DNA from: CAMEON01 sp045643785
GTDB lineage: Bacteria; Bacillota; Clostridia; Oscillospirales; CAG-272
Direction of reading: 5' to 3'
Assembly: GCA_045643785.1 (NCBI GenBank)
Contig: JAZRFR010000198.1
Span: forward strand, 1 to 5,270
Length of the DNA stretch: 5,270 bases
Part shown: piece after piece, positions 1 through 5,270 of the stretch
Layout: every line of letters starts with the position of its first letter
How positions within the stretch are numbered: the first letter of the stretch is position 1
Program-made: the position numbers and the translations under genes
Notes under the pieces: model-generated
The model's input: only the letters and a program-made list of their open reading frames with translations
What the model was told of the DNA's origin: nothing
The model's database searches: none

Positions 1-88
1 TCTTTTAAGAAGTTTCCCCCAGGCGTCCTTCCCGCTCCCCTACAAACCCAAATTTCAACTCTATTTCACATAAGAATCGAGAAACGCC

Positions 89-1255
89 ATGCAAACCATC
101 TACCTCGACAACTCCGCCACGACTCCCCTGTGCGCCGAGGCGATCACCGCCATGCAGGATGCCATGGGGGTTTTTGGCAACCCCTCCTCCCTCCACGGCG
201 TGGGTCAGGAGGCGCATACTCTTCTGAACCGAGCCAGAACCCAAGTGGCAACGGCGCTGGGTGTCAAGGCGGTCAAGCCGAACGAGCTGATCTTCACCTC
301 CTGCGGCACCGAGGCCTCGGCCTTGGCCATCTACGGTACCGTCTACGCCAAACCCCGCCGCTTCGGAAACCGCATCGTCACCACCGACTGTGAGCATCCT
401 TCGGTGGAGGAAGCCATGAAGAAATTGGAGGCTGACGGCCTCGAAGTGGTGCGGATTCCCACGAAAAACAGCGTTTTGGACGTGGAAGCCGCCATTGCCG
501 CTCTGGAAGTGCCGACCCTTCTCGTGTCCATGATGATGGTCAACAACGAGACGGGTGCACACTTCGACGTGGCTCGGGTGTTCGCCGCCGCCAAGGCCAA
601 GGACAGCCGCACCGTCACCCATTGCGACGCGGTGCAGGGCTTTCTGAAGGTGCCCTTCACCCCCGCCTCTATCCACGCCGACCTGGTCACCATCAGCGCT
701 CATAAGATCCACGGCCCCAAGGGCGTAGGCGCCCTGTACATCCACCCCGACATCATCAAGACCAAGCGCATCACCGCCTTTTTGACGGGCGGCGGTCAGG
801 AGAGCGGTCTGCGATCGGGCACCGAGAATATCATCGGTATCGCGGGCTTTGGCGCGGCGGCGCAGGCGGGCTTTGCCACCCGCGGGGCCGATCACGACAG
901 AATGACCGCCCTCCGCGACCGTCTGGAAGGGAAGCTCCGGGACATGGGCGTGCAGATGAATATCCCCGTGGGCAACCGCGCCCCCCACATCCTCAACCTC
1001 ACCCTCCCTTCCATCAAGTCCCAGACCATGCTCAATTACCTGTCCGCCCAGGGCATTTGCGTGTCCAGCGGCTCGGCCTGCTCCTCCCATTCGGTGAAGA
1101 TCAGCCCCTCCCTGGCCGCCTTCGGACTGTCTGCCTTTGATGCCGACTGCTCCCTGCGGGTCAGCTTTTCGGCGCAGAATACCGAGGCCGAGGTGGACGC
1201 GCTGTGTGACGCCTTGGGGAAGGGAATTGAAAATTTGGTGCGGATACGGCGGTAA
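89..1255 (+). CDS. Cysteine desulfurase, group I (NifS/IscS-type), class V aminotransferase fold
   Basis: PLP-dependent enzyme expected to take sulfur from L-cysteine as an enzyme-bound persulfide, giving alanine and feeding Fe-S cluster, thiolated tRNA or cofactor synthesis in the cytoplasm. Seen in the 388-aa product: the opening YLDNSATTP signature (5-13), NPSSLHG (31-37), SCGTEA (71-76), the PLP-stacking His103 in CEHPSVE, Asp180 and Gln183 (HCDAVQG), the Schiff-base Lys206 in SAHKIHGPKGVGALY, RSGTEN (243-248), and the catalytic Cys331 in SSGSACSS. The Cys motif and the length near 390 aa fit group I. The ATG at 89 is the only start that retains the N-terminal motif; its ribosome site is weak (GAGAA-like around 80-84). 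Bases 1-88 show no convincing promoter, so the gene may be expressed from upstream of the window. It converges on the second desulfurase. No iscU or nif genes are visible, so IscS versus NifS cannot be chosen. The fold and activity class are very secure; the sulfur recipient is unknown. Confidence 0.96.
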   Translation: MQTIYLDNSATTPLCAEAITAMQDAMGVFGNPSSLHGVGQEAHTLLNRARTQVATALGVKAVKPNELIFTSCGTEASALAIYGTVYAKPRRFGNRIVTTDCEHPSVEEAMKKLEADGLEVVRIPTKNSVLDVEAAIAALEVPTLLVSMMMVNNETGAHFDVARVFAAAKAKDSRTVTHCDAVQGFLKVPFTPASIHADLVTISAHKIHGPKGVGALYIHPDIIKTKRITAFLTGGGQESGLRSGTENIIGIAGFGAAAQAGFATRGADHDRMTALRDRLEGKLRDMGVQMNIPVGNRAPHILNLTLPSIKSQTMLNYLSAQGICVSSGSACSSHSVKISPSLAAFGLSAFDADCSLRVSFSAQNTEAEVDALCDALGKGIENLVRIRR

Positions 1256-1279
1256 GGCTTCTGAGTCGATCCAAATACG

Positions 1280-1317
1280 AAAACATCCCAAGAGGAACTA
1301 CCCTCCTGGGATGTTTT
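1280..1317. terminator. Bidirectional intrinsic terminator between convergent desulfurase genes
   Basis: A perfect 11-bp stem, AAAACATCCCA (1280-1290) with TGGGATGTTTT (1307-1317), is extended by one A/C mismatch and a further GAGG/CCTC pairing (1292-1295 with 1302-1305) closing a 6-nt loop. The A-rich left arm and T-rich right arm give a U-rich 3' side on either strand, so it can end both the upstream plus-strand gene (stop 25 nt before) and the minus-strand gene whose stop lies 6 nt beyond. No promoter or ORF competes for this interval. Confidence 0.9.
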
Positions 1318-1323
1318 GCTTTA

Positions 1324-2484
1324 TCAAAGCCTTTTCACCACCTTCAGAAGCGCCTCCGCGTCCCGCTCCCTTGACCCCCAGCCGAAGCTGATCCGCACCG
1401 CGCCGCCGTCTGGGGTGCGCAGAGTTCTGTGTCCCAAGGCCGAGCAATGGAATCCCGCCCGCACGCAGATCCCCTCGGCATCCAGAATGCGCCCCACCTC
1501 GTCGGAGGTGTAGCCATCCACCGAAAACAGCACCACACCGCCCTCTTGACGGGGAGCGTAGACCGTGACCTTGGGCAACTCCATGAGACGATCCCGCAGT
1601 TTCGTGCCCAAGCGCCGCTCGTGGGCGCCGATATTCTCCACACCCACCGATCTCACGAACTCCAACCCCGCCCGCAGACCCGCGATGGCAGGGGTCTGGA
1701 GAGTGCCGGGCTCGTAACGCTCGGGGGCGTCCTCCGACATCTCCCCGCGCAGGGAATCCATGCCATTTCCCCCTTCCATGAGGGTGTCCAGCGTGACCCC
1801 TTTCCCCAGAATGAGCATCCCCGTCCCTTGGGGCCCCAGGAGTCCCTTGTGGCCGGGCAGGCAGAGGACGTCGATATTCATGCGCTCCACGTCAATGGCC
1901 ATAGCCCCCGCCGATTGGGCGGCGTCCACGATGAACAGGATCCCCATCCGACGGCACAGAGAGCCGATCTTGGCAATGGGCAGAGTGGCGGAGCAGATGT
2001 TGGAGGCGTGAGCGCAGATCACCGCCCTGGTGTCGGGGCGGAGCTTGGTCACAAGGGAGGACAGAATCATGTCGTCGGTGCGGACGGGGGCGGTGGGGAA
2101 GGTGTCGAACACGTCGAAATCAATGATCCCATCCCGCGCCAGGCGATACAGGGGGCGGTAGACCGAATTGTGCTCCATATCGGAGCAGATCGCGTGACCG
2201 CAGGCGTGGCCGCCTCGCCCCAATATCCCTTTGATGGCCAGATTCAGGGCGTGGGTGGTGTTCAGAGTGAAGATCACCCGATCGGGCTCTGCGCCGAACA
2301 TACGGGCGGCCAGCTCGCGGCAGGCGTAGATCTCCCTGGCCGCCGCCAACGCTTGCCTGTGGGAGCTCCGCCCCGGGTTGCCGCCGCTGTGCTTCATGCA
2401 TTCCGTGACCGCGGACAGTACGGCGGGCGGCTTGGGATAGGACGTGGCGGCGTGGTCGAGGTAAACGGTCTTGGCATTGGACAT
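1324..2484 (-). CDS. Cysteine desulfurase family protein, group II (SufS/CsdB, EF2568-like)
   Basis: A 386-aa class V PLP enzyme, likely a cysteine desulfurase or selenocysteine lyase. Seen: YLDHAATSYPKP (8-19), NPGRSSHR (36-43), TLNTTHALN (73-81), His105 in MEHNSVYRP, the PLP-binding DAAQSAG (187-193, Asp187 and Gln190), Schiff-base Lys213 in PGHKGLLGPQGTG, and Cys347 in VRAGFHCSALGHR. The RxGxHC loop is the group II arrangement, clearly different from the SSGSACSS loop of the other desulfurase here, so the pair are not recent duplicates. The overall motif set matches the class V family typified by EF2568, which in Enterococcus and clostridia often sits with selenium-dependent molybdenum hydroxylase genes; that link is family knowledge, not seen here. 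The start ATG at 2484 is supported by GGAGG (complement of 2493-2497) 8 nt upstream. The DUF3343 gene lies upstream on the same strand, separated by the 512-bp hairpin element. Substrate (Cys or Sec) cannot be read from sequence. Confidence 0.94.
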   Translation of the reverse strand: MSNAKTVYLDHAATSYPKPPAVLSAVTECMKHSGGNPGRSSHRQALAAAREIYACRELAARMFGAEPDRVIFTLNTTHALNLAIKGILGRGGHACGHAICSDMEHNSVYRPLYRLARDGIIDFDVFDTFPTAPVRTDDMILSSLVTKLRPDTRAVICAHASNICSATLPIAKIGSLCRRMGILFIVDAAQSAGAMAIDVERMNIDVLCLPGHKGLLGPQGTGMLILGKGVTLDTLMEGGNGMDSLRGEMSEDAPERYEPGTLQTPAIAGLRAGLEFVRSVGVENIGAHERRLGTKLRDRLMELPKVTVYAPRQEGGVVLFSVDGYTSDEVGRILDAEGICVRAGFHCSALGHRTLRTPDGGAVRISFGWGSRERDAEALLKVVKRL

Positions 2485-2492
2485 GGTTGGTT

Positions 2493-2497
2493 CCTCC
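2493..2497 (-). promoter_or_regulatory. Shine-Dalgarno site of the group II desulfurase
   Basis: On the minus strand GGAGG lies 8 nt before the ATG at 2484. It sits in the 37-nt gap between the gene and the edge of the hairpin element, so translation initiation is independent of the element. I found no good sigma-A promoter in this gap or in the element end, so transcription probably enters from the DUF3343 side or from an unrecognised promoter inside the element. Confidence 0.8.
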
Positions 2498-2521
2498 GTG
2501 GTTTGATGTGTGTAACTTTGT

Positions 2522-2762
2522 GTTTATCGGGGAGTTCTTTCTCTGTACTTTTCTGCCAATAGCGGCAGAAAAGTACCAAAAGAGCGCCACTTAAGGAAAG
2601 TACCCACGGTACTTTCCTTAAGAATCTTTTCCCCTAATCAGCGCGCCATTTTGCCAGTGGGCAAAATGGCCAACGCGCTGTCAAGTCGCAGTTTGCCACA
2701 GAGCCGCACGGTAGTCAGAGTCACGACTGTGCGGTTAGTCGCCTGTTTGGTGGCAACCCACG
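2522..2762 (+). repeat. Left arm of the inverted element, four stem-loops
   Basis: Reading inward from the edge. H1 at 2545-2576: 13-bp perfect stem GTACTTTTCTGCC/GGCAGAAAAGTAC, loop AATAGC. A linker CCAAAAGAGCGCCA follows. H2 at 2590-2622: 15-bp perfect stem beginning CTTAAGG, loop CAC. H3 at 2639-2680: outer CAGCGCG/CGCGCTG, inner CCATTTTGCC/GGCAAAATGG with loop AGTG, and a 4-nt CCAA bulge on the 3' side only. H4 at 2704-2734: CCGCAC closing with GTGCGG, stem of about 11 bp with one wobble and internal mismatches. TTGCCAC (2693-2699) can also pair with GTGGCAA (2750-2756) to enclose H4. H1 through H4 span 213 nt from the edge, against 214 nt in the other arm. Confidence 0.88.
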
Positions 2763-2778
2763 GCTTTCCGTTATCCGA

Positions 2779-2796
2779 CAAGTAAAAAACGACTTG
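2779..2796. repeat. Small central hairpin with an A6/T6 run
   Basis: CAAGT (2779-2783) pairs with ACTTG (2792-2796) around AAAAAACG. It sits just off the symmetry axis of the inverted element, in the part where the two arms no longer match. On the minus strand the loop presents TTTTTT about 30 nt inside the right-arm H4, which could act as a weak stop for a transcript of that arm, but the run is in the loop rather than after a strong stem. The role is uncertain. Confidence 0.4.
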
Positions 2797-3033
2797 GGGC
2801 TACAGCAAAGCGGCGAGTTCCGCGCGGACGGCGCTCCGCCGTCCGTGCGGGGTTTCGGGTCTTGGCGACCATTTGCGCAATCAGACTCTTTCGCCTCCTG
2901 GCGAAAGAGTCGCGCGGATAAGGTGGTGGGTTTCTCAAGGGAGGCACCGTGGGTGACTCCCTTGAGTGGCGCTCTTTTGGTACTTTTCTCTCGACAGGGA
3001 GAGAAAAGTACATAAACAAACTCCCCGTTAAAC
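2793..3033 (-). repeat. Right arm of the inverted element, four stem-loops
   Basis: Read on the minus strand from the 3033 edge inward. H1 at 2980-3011: 13-bp perfect stem GTACTTTTCTCTC/GAGAGAAAAGTAC with a 6-nt loop. The same CCAAAAGAGCGCCA linker follows. H2 at 2934-2966: stem beginning CTCAAGGGAG, one mismatch, then CACC/GGTG and the same CAC loop. H3 at 2875-2915: outer GCGC/GCGC, inner 12-bp stem GACTCTTTCGCC/GGCGAAAGAGTC with loop AGGA, and a 5-nt bulge (TGATT) on the 3' side only. H4 at 2820-2850: CCGCACGG closing with CGCGCGG, 13 pairs around loop GAG with a single A/C mismatch. Loop sizes, bulge side and hairpin lengths match the left arm although most stem sequences differ. Confidence 0.88.
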
Positions 3034-3046
3034 TGCAATTTATCGC

Positions 3047-3322
3047 TTACCCTTGCAAATACTCCCTCACCCGCACCCCGGCGCGGTTCAGGATCATTTT
3101 CACGTTCCCGCTCTGGGTACAGGGAAAATCCACGCCGTAAGCGCAACCGCCCGCGGCGCCGGATGAACTGATCTTGGATATATGCACGCGGATGGCGGCT
3201 TCGGCCAGCGCGTTCTGGGCTTTCATAGCCCCCGTCATGAACCCGATCACAGCGGTGCAGATCCCCTCATGGTAGGAAGAGTCGATGGGGGACGCATCCC
3301 CTGCGCTCTGATTTCTTCGCAT
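3047..3322 (-). CDS. DUF3343 domain protein, putative Se/S carrier-like
   Basis: A 91-aa cytoplasmic protein. After a poorly conserved head (1-24), residues about 25-87 fit the small DUF3343 (PF11823, Se/S carrier-like) fold: VIGFMTGAMKAQNALAEAAI, then SKISSSGAAGGCAYGVDF with Cys60 in GCAYG, a second Cys68, and the closing NVKMILNRAGVRV helix-strand. Family knowledge: these proteins are encoded beside cysteine desulfurases or selenium genes and are proposed, not proven, to carry sulfur or selenium on the Cys of the GC motif. ATG at 3322 is chosen over GTG at 3331 because AGGAGG (complement of 3331-3336) lies 8 nt before the ATG and overlaps the GTG. Same strand as the group II desulfurase, with the hairpin element beginning 14 nt after its stop; the pair looks like an operon into which the element was placed. 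There is no terminator of its own apart from that element. Confidence 0.8.
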   Translation of the reverse strand: MRRNQSAGDASPIDSSYHEGICTAVIGFMTGAMKAQNALAEAAIRVHISKISSSGAAGGCAYGVDFPCTQSGNVKMILNRAGVRVREYLQG

Positions 3323-3330
3323 ACGCAACA

Positions 3331-3336
3331 CCTCCT
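3331..3336 (-). promoter_or_regulatory. Shine-Dalgarno site that fixes the DUF3343 start
   Basis: The minus strand reads AGGAGG followed by TGTTGCGT and then ATG. The 8-nt spacing is ideal for the ATG at 3322 and rules out the in-frame GTG at 3329-3331, which overlaps the ribosome site and would add only three residues. Confidence 0.85.
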
Positions 3337-3391
3337 CACAGGCATGGTATGCGCCCGCATGGCAAAGTGTGTCGAATTTGCAAAAATGCCG

Positions 3392-3420
3392 TTGACAATT
3401 TCAGGATTCTGTTGTATAAT
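3392..3420 (+). promoter_or_regulatory. Perfect-consensus sigma-A (sigma-70) promoter for the GH127 gene
   Basis: TTGACA (3392-3397) and TATAAT (3415-3420) are exact consensus hexamers separated by 17 bp, in locally AT-rich DNA within an otherwise GC-rich window. The expected start of transcription is near 3427, giving a short leader of about 25 nt before the GH127 start. It faces away from the DUF3343 gene; I saw no equally good promoter for the minus strand in this gap. Confidence 0.92.
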
Positions 3421-3425
3421 ACATA

Positions 3426-3439
3426 CATAAAACTTTATG
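3426..3439. promoter_or_regulatory. Candidate operator palindrome over the GH127 transcription start
   Basis: CATAAA-AC-TTTATG is an interrupted palindrome with perfect 6-bp arms, placed 5 bp after the -10 box, over the expected start of transcription. A repressor bound here would block an otherwise very strong promoter, which suits a sugar-induced gene. Short AT-rich palindromes also arise by chance and no regulator gene is in the window, so this is inference. Confidence 0.35.
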
Positions 3440-3445
3440 GCGAGG
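3439..3445 (+). promoter_or_regulatory. Shine-Dalgarno site that chooses the GH127 start
   Basis: GGCGAGG ends 7 nt before the ATG at 3453 but only 1 nt before the in-frame ATG at 3447. The two starts are ATG-CAT-ATG. Normal spacing favours 3453, giving 597 aa beginning MKLIPYHQV. Confidence 0.7.
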
Positions 3446-3452
3446 TATGCAT

Positions 3453-5246
3453 ATGAAACTCATCCCCTACCATCAGGTCGCCCTGCGCGGCGGCTACCTG
3501 TTTGAAAAGCAGGAGCTCAACACCAAGACCACCATAAACGCCGTCTACGACCGCTTCTACGAGACGGGACGCATCACCGCCTTTAAGTTCGGTTTCCCCG
3601 ACAAGGATCCCGTTCAGCCCCACTTCTTCTGGGACAGCGACGTAGCCAAATGGATGGAGGGCGCCGCCTACATCCTCCGCCGTGAGTCCCATCCTGACCT
3701 GGAGGCCAAGGTGGACGAGATCGTGGAGGATATCGCCCGCAACCAGTGCGAGGACGGCTACTTTAATATCTTCTTCACCGTCGTCCAGCCCGAGAATCGC
3801 TGGGCCAACCGCGACTGGCACGAGCTGTACTGCGCGGGTCACCTCATGGAGGCCGCCGTGGCCTACGCCGAGGCAACGGGGAAGACCAAGTTCCTCACCT
3901 GCATGGAACGGTATGCCGACTACATCGCCAAGGTCTTCATGGAGGAGCATTCCGCCGCCTTCAGCACCCCCGGCCACGAGGAGATCGAGCTGGCGCTGGT
4001 GAAGATGTACCGCCACACGGGCAAGAAAAAGTATCTGGATCTGGCCGCCTACTTCATCAACACCCGCGGTACGGACGAGGATCAGAATAAGGTGAACTAT
4101 AACCAGTCCCACCTCCCCGTCCGCGAGCAGACCGACGCGCAGGGTCACGCCGTCCGCGCCGTGTACCTGTACACGGGTATGGCGTATCTGGCCAAGGAAA
4201 CGGGGGATGAATCCCTGATTGCCGCCTGCAAGACACTCTGGAAGGACATCGCCGAGCGGAAAATGTACATCACGGGCGGTCTGGGCTCCACGTACATCGG
4301 GGAAGCCTTCACCACCCCCTTCGATCTGCCCCCCGATCAGGCCTACACCGAGACCTGCGCGGGCATCGCCCTTTGCTTCTTCGCAAACGGTATGCTGGCT
4401 CTGGACAATAACGCCGCCTACGCCGACGTCATCGAGCGCGCCCTCTATAACGGCGTGACCTCGGGTCTTTCGGTCAGCGGAGACCAGTTCTTCTACGAGA
4501 ACCCCTTGGAGATCAACCTCTCCGAGCGCTTCGTGAGCGTTTGGGGCGTCCGCCGTTTCCCCGCCCACCGCCGCGTAGCCTGCTTTGGTTGCTCCTGCTG
4601 CCCTCCCAACATGACCCGCCTGCTGGCTTCCTTGGGCAATTATCTGTACGGCGTGGAGGGGGACACCCTGTATATCAACCAGTTCGCCGCCTCCGACGTG
4701 ACTGCCGATGGCATCACCGCATCCGTGGAGACGGATTACCCCCGCAACGGCAAGGTAACGGTTACCGCTACGGGTGCTTCCAAGCTTGCCATCCGCATCC
4801 CCGCCTGGTGCGATGCCTACACCCTGGATAAGCCCTACACCCTCAAGGACGGTTACGCCTTGGTGGAGAACGACGGTACCCCCGTCACCGTGACCTTTGA
4901 TCTCACCCCTCGCAAGGTCTGGGCGGATAGCCGCGTGCTCCGCGCCGCAGGTCAGGCCGCCGTCATGCGCGGCCCCGTGGTCTACTGCGCCGAGGGCGTG
5001 GACAACGGCGAGGGCGAGCTCCACAACTACGTGCTCACCCGCGATTTCACCGCCACCGAGGAGGCTTGCGCCGACTACGGCCTGCCCACCCTCACGGTGC
5101 CCTGTACCAAACGGGTGGCTGACGGCGGCACTCTCTACCGCAATACCCCGCCCAAGACCGAGGATGCCGTCCTCAAGCTCATCCCCTACAACGCCTTCGC
5201 CAACCGCGCCGAAACCGATATGCGGGTGTGGTTCGCGGCAGAATAA
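3453..5246 (+). CDS. Glycoside hydrolase family 127 beta-L-arabinofuranosidase (DUF1680 type)
   Basis: Predicted retaining exo-enzyme releasing L-arabinofuranose from beta-linked arabino-oligosaccharides such as those on plant hydroxyproline-rich glycoproteins. The 597-aa protein has no signal peptide or membrane segment, so it should act in the cytoplasm on imported oligosaccharides. An (alpha/alpha)6-barrel covers about residues 10-405, with DSDVAKWMEGAAY (61-73), QCEDGYFNIFF (98-108), NRDWHELYCAGHLMEA (119-134) and HAVRAVYLYTGMAYLA (232-247); a beta-rich C-terminal part follows. By comparison with HypBA1 (acid/base Glu322; zinc ligands Glu338, Cys340, Cys417, Cys418), the counterparts appear to be Glu284 in YIGEAF, Glu300 and Cys302 in TETC, and Cys382-Cys383 in CSCCPPN, with Cys382 the expected nucleophile. 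All are intact. It is shorter than HypBA1 (658 aa). It starts a transcript with its own strong promoter; no partner sugar genes lie within the window. GH146 and other DUF1680 relatives or another arabinose-like substrate remain possible. Confidence 0.93.
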   Translation: MKLIPYHQVALRGGYLFEKQELNTKTTINAVYDRFYETGRITAFKFGFPDKDPVQPHFFWDSDVAKWMEGAAYILRRESHPDLEAKVDEIVEDIARNQCEDGYFNIFFTVVQPENRWANRDWHELYCAGHLMEAAVAYAEATGKTKFLTCMERYADYIAKVFMEEHSAAFSTPGHEEIELALVKMYRHTGKKKYLDLAAYFINTRGTDEDQNKVNYNQSHLPVREQTDAQGHAVRAVYLYTGMAYLAKETGDESLIAACKTLWKDIAERKMYITGGLGSTYIGEAFTTPFDLPPDQAYTETCAGIALCFFANGMLALDNNAAYADVIERALYNGVTSGLSVSGDQFFYENPLEINLSERFVSVWGVRRFPAHRRVACFGCSCCPPNMTRLLASLGNYLYGVEGDTLYINQFAASDVTADGITASVETDYPRNGKVTVTATGASKLAIRIPAWCDAYTLDKPYTLKDGYALVENDGTPVTVTFDLTPRKVWADSRVLRAAGQAAVMRGPVVYCAEGVDNGEGELHNYVLTRDFTATEEACADYGLPTLTVPCTKRVADGGTLYRNTPPKTEDAVLKLIPYNAFANRAETDMRVWFAAE

Positions 5247-5270
5247 TCGTATCATTACCTTGAAAGCGGC

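Larger units (their letters stand above)
2522..3033. mobile_element. Non-coding inverted-repeat element with paired four-hairpin arms (MITE-like or structured-RNA repeat)
   Basis: This fills the 562-bp gap between the group II desulfurase and the DUF3343 gene. The outer edges are near-perfect inverted repeats: GTTTATCGGGGAGTT at 2522-2536 and the complement of GTTTAACGGGGAGTT at 3019-3033 (14 of 15 match). Homology between arms runs inward to about 2762 and 2793, leaving a 30-nt unpaired centre, so the symmetry axis is near 2777.5. Each arm carries four stem-loops in the same order and at nearly the same distance from its edge. No protein gene is credible: frames here are short, overlap on both strands and read through hairpins. 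No clear target-site duplication is seen (flanks aactttgt and tgcaattt are only loosely alike). Short length, terminal inverted repeats and no transposase suggest a MITE; covarying stems suggest a folded RNA or ssDNA product. It is not assignable to a named family from sequence alone. Confidence 0.85.

Noticed and set aside
1..88. Promoter for the first desulfurase in the leading 88 bases
   Set aside because: Candidate boxes such as CAAATT with AAGAAT match consensus poorly; nothing comparable to the GH127 promoter is present.
5..1291. 428-codon open frame on the minus strand opposite the first desulfurase
   Set aside because: It is antisense to a gene with complete catalytic motifs, its product is Gly/His/Val-rich with no recognisable domain, and it arises from GC-rich third positions of the real gene.
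1429..2562. 377-codon open frame on the plus strand opposite the second desulfurase
   Set aside because: Shadow of a well-supported minus-strand gene; low-complexity product without domains, and it runs into the hairpin element.
2590..2630. Rho-independent terminator at left-arm H2 followed by TCTTTT
   Set aside because: The stem is strong, but the T-run begins several bases after it and nothing is transcribed into it on the plus strand; the same hairpin in the other arm lacks a T-run.
2522..3033. CRISPR array
   Set aside because: Repeats are inverted, differ in sequence from hairpin to hairpin and are not regularly spaced as direct repeats with unique spacers.
2514..3041. Target-site duplication flanking the element (aactttgt against tgcaattt)
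   Set aside because: The flanks share only scattered bases and no exact direct repeat of 3 or more at the defined edges could be fixed, so insertion by a transposase is not demonstrated.
2721..3146. Open frames of 63-141 codons across the hairpin element (both strands)
   Set aside because: They read through perfect inverted repeats, overlap one another and the DUF3343 gene, and give Arg/Ser/Pro-rich peptides with no domain. They are translations of repeat DNA.
3435..5255. 606-codon open frame on the minus strand opposite the GH127 gene
   Set aside because: It mirrors the GH127 gene almost end to end, is Gly/Val/His-rich and has no ribosome site or family resemblance; the plus-strand gene has all zinc and catalytic residues.

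Overview
The window looks like chromosomal DNA of a GC-rich, probably uncultured member of the Clostridia (Firmicutes). The evidence is purine-rich Shine-Dalgarno sites of the AGGAGG type, a textbook sigma-A promoter, a DUF3343-type putative Se/S carrier beside class V desulfurases, and a cytoplasmic GH127 arabinosidase. No taxonomic marker gene is present, so this placement is inference.

Layout, left to right. (1) 89-1255 (+) encodes a group I (NifS/IscS-type) cysteine desulfurase. (2) 1280-1317 holds a strong hairpin shared as a terminator with the convergent gene that follows. (3) 1324-2484 (-) encodes a second, group II (SufS/CsdB, EF2568-like) class V desulfurase. (4) 2522-3033 is a 512-bp non-coding element with no credible protein gene. 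It consists of two arms of about 241 nt in inverted orientation around a 30-nt centre. Each arm carries four stem-loops at matching positions, and the stems differ between arms mostly by paired, compensatory changes. (5) 3047-3322 (-) encodes a 91-aa DUF3343 (Se/S carrier-like) protein, in the same direction as the group II desulfurase and presumably once or still co-transcribed with it. (6) 3392-3420 is a perfect TTGACA-17-TATAAT promoter that drives 3453-5246 (+), a GH127 beta-L-arabinofuranosidase.

How the genes fit together. The two desulfurases and the DUF3343 protein form a plausible sulfur or selenium mobilisation group: PLP enzymes strip S (or Se) from cysteine (or selenocysteine), and a small cysteine-bearing protein could accept it. 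The classic selenium markers selD and yedF are not in the window, so a selenium role is only suggested. The GH127 gene is a separate, divergently transcribed catabolic unit for plant arabinan or arabinoglycoprotein sugars.

The most unusual content is the paired-hairpin element at 2522-3033. It resembles a miniature inverted-repeat element, but the covarying stems, fixed hairpin spacing and identical linker point to selection on a folded RNA or single-stranded DNA. I do not recognise it as a named family.
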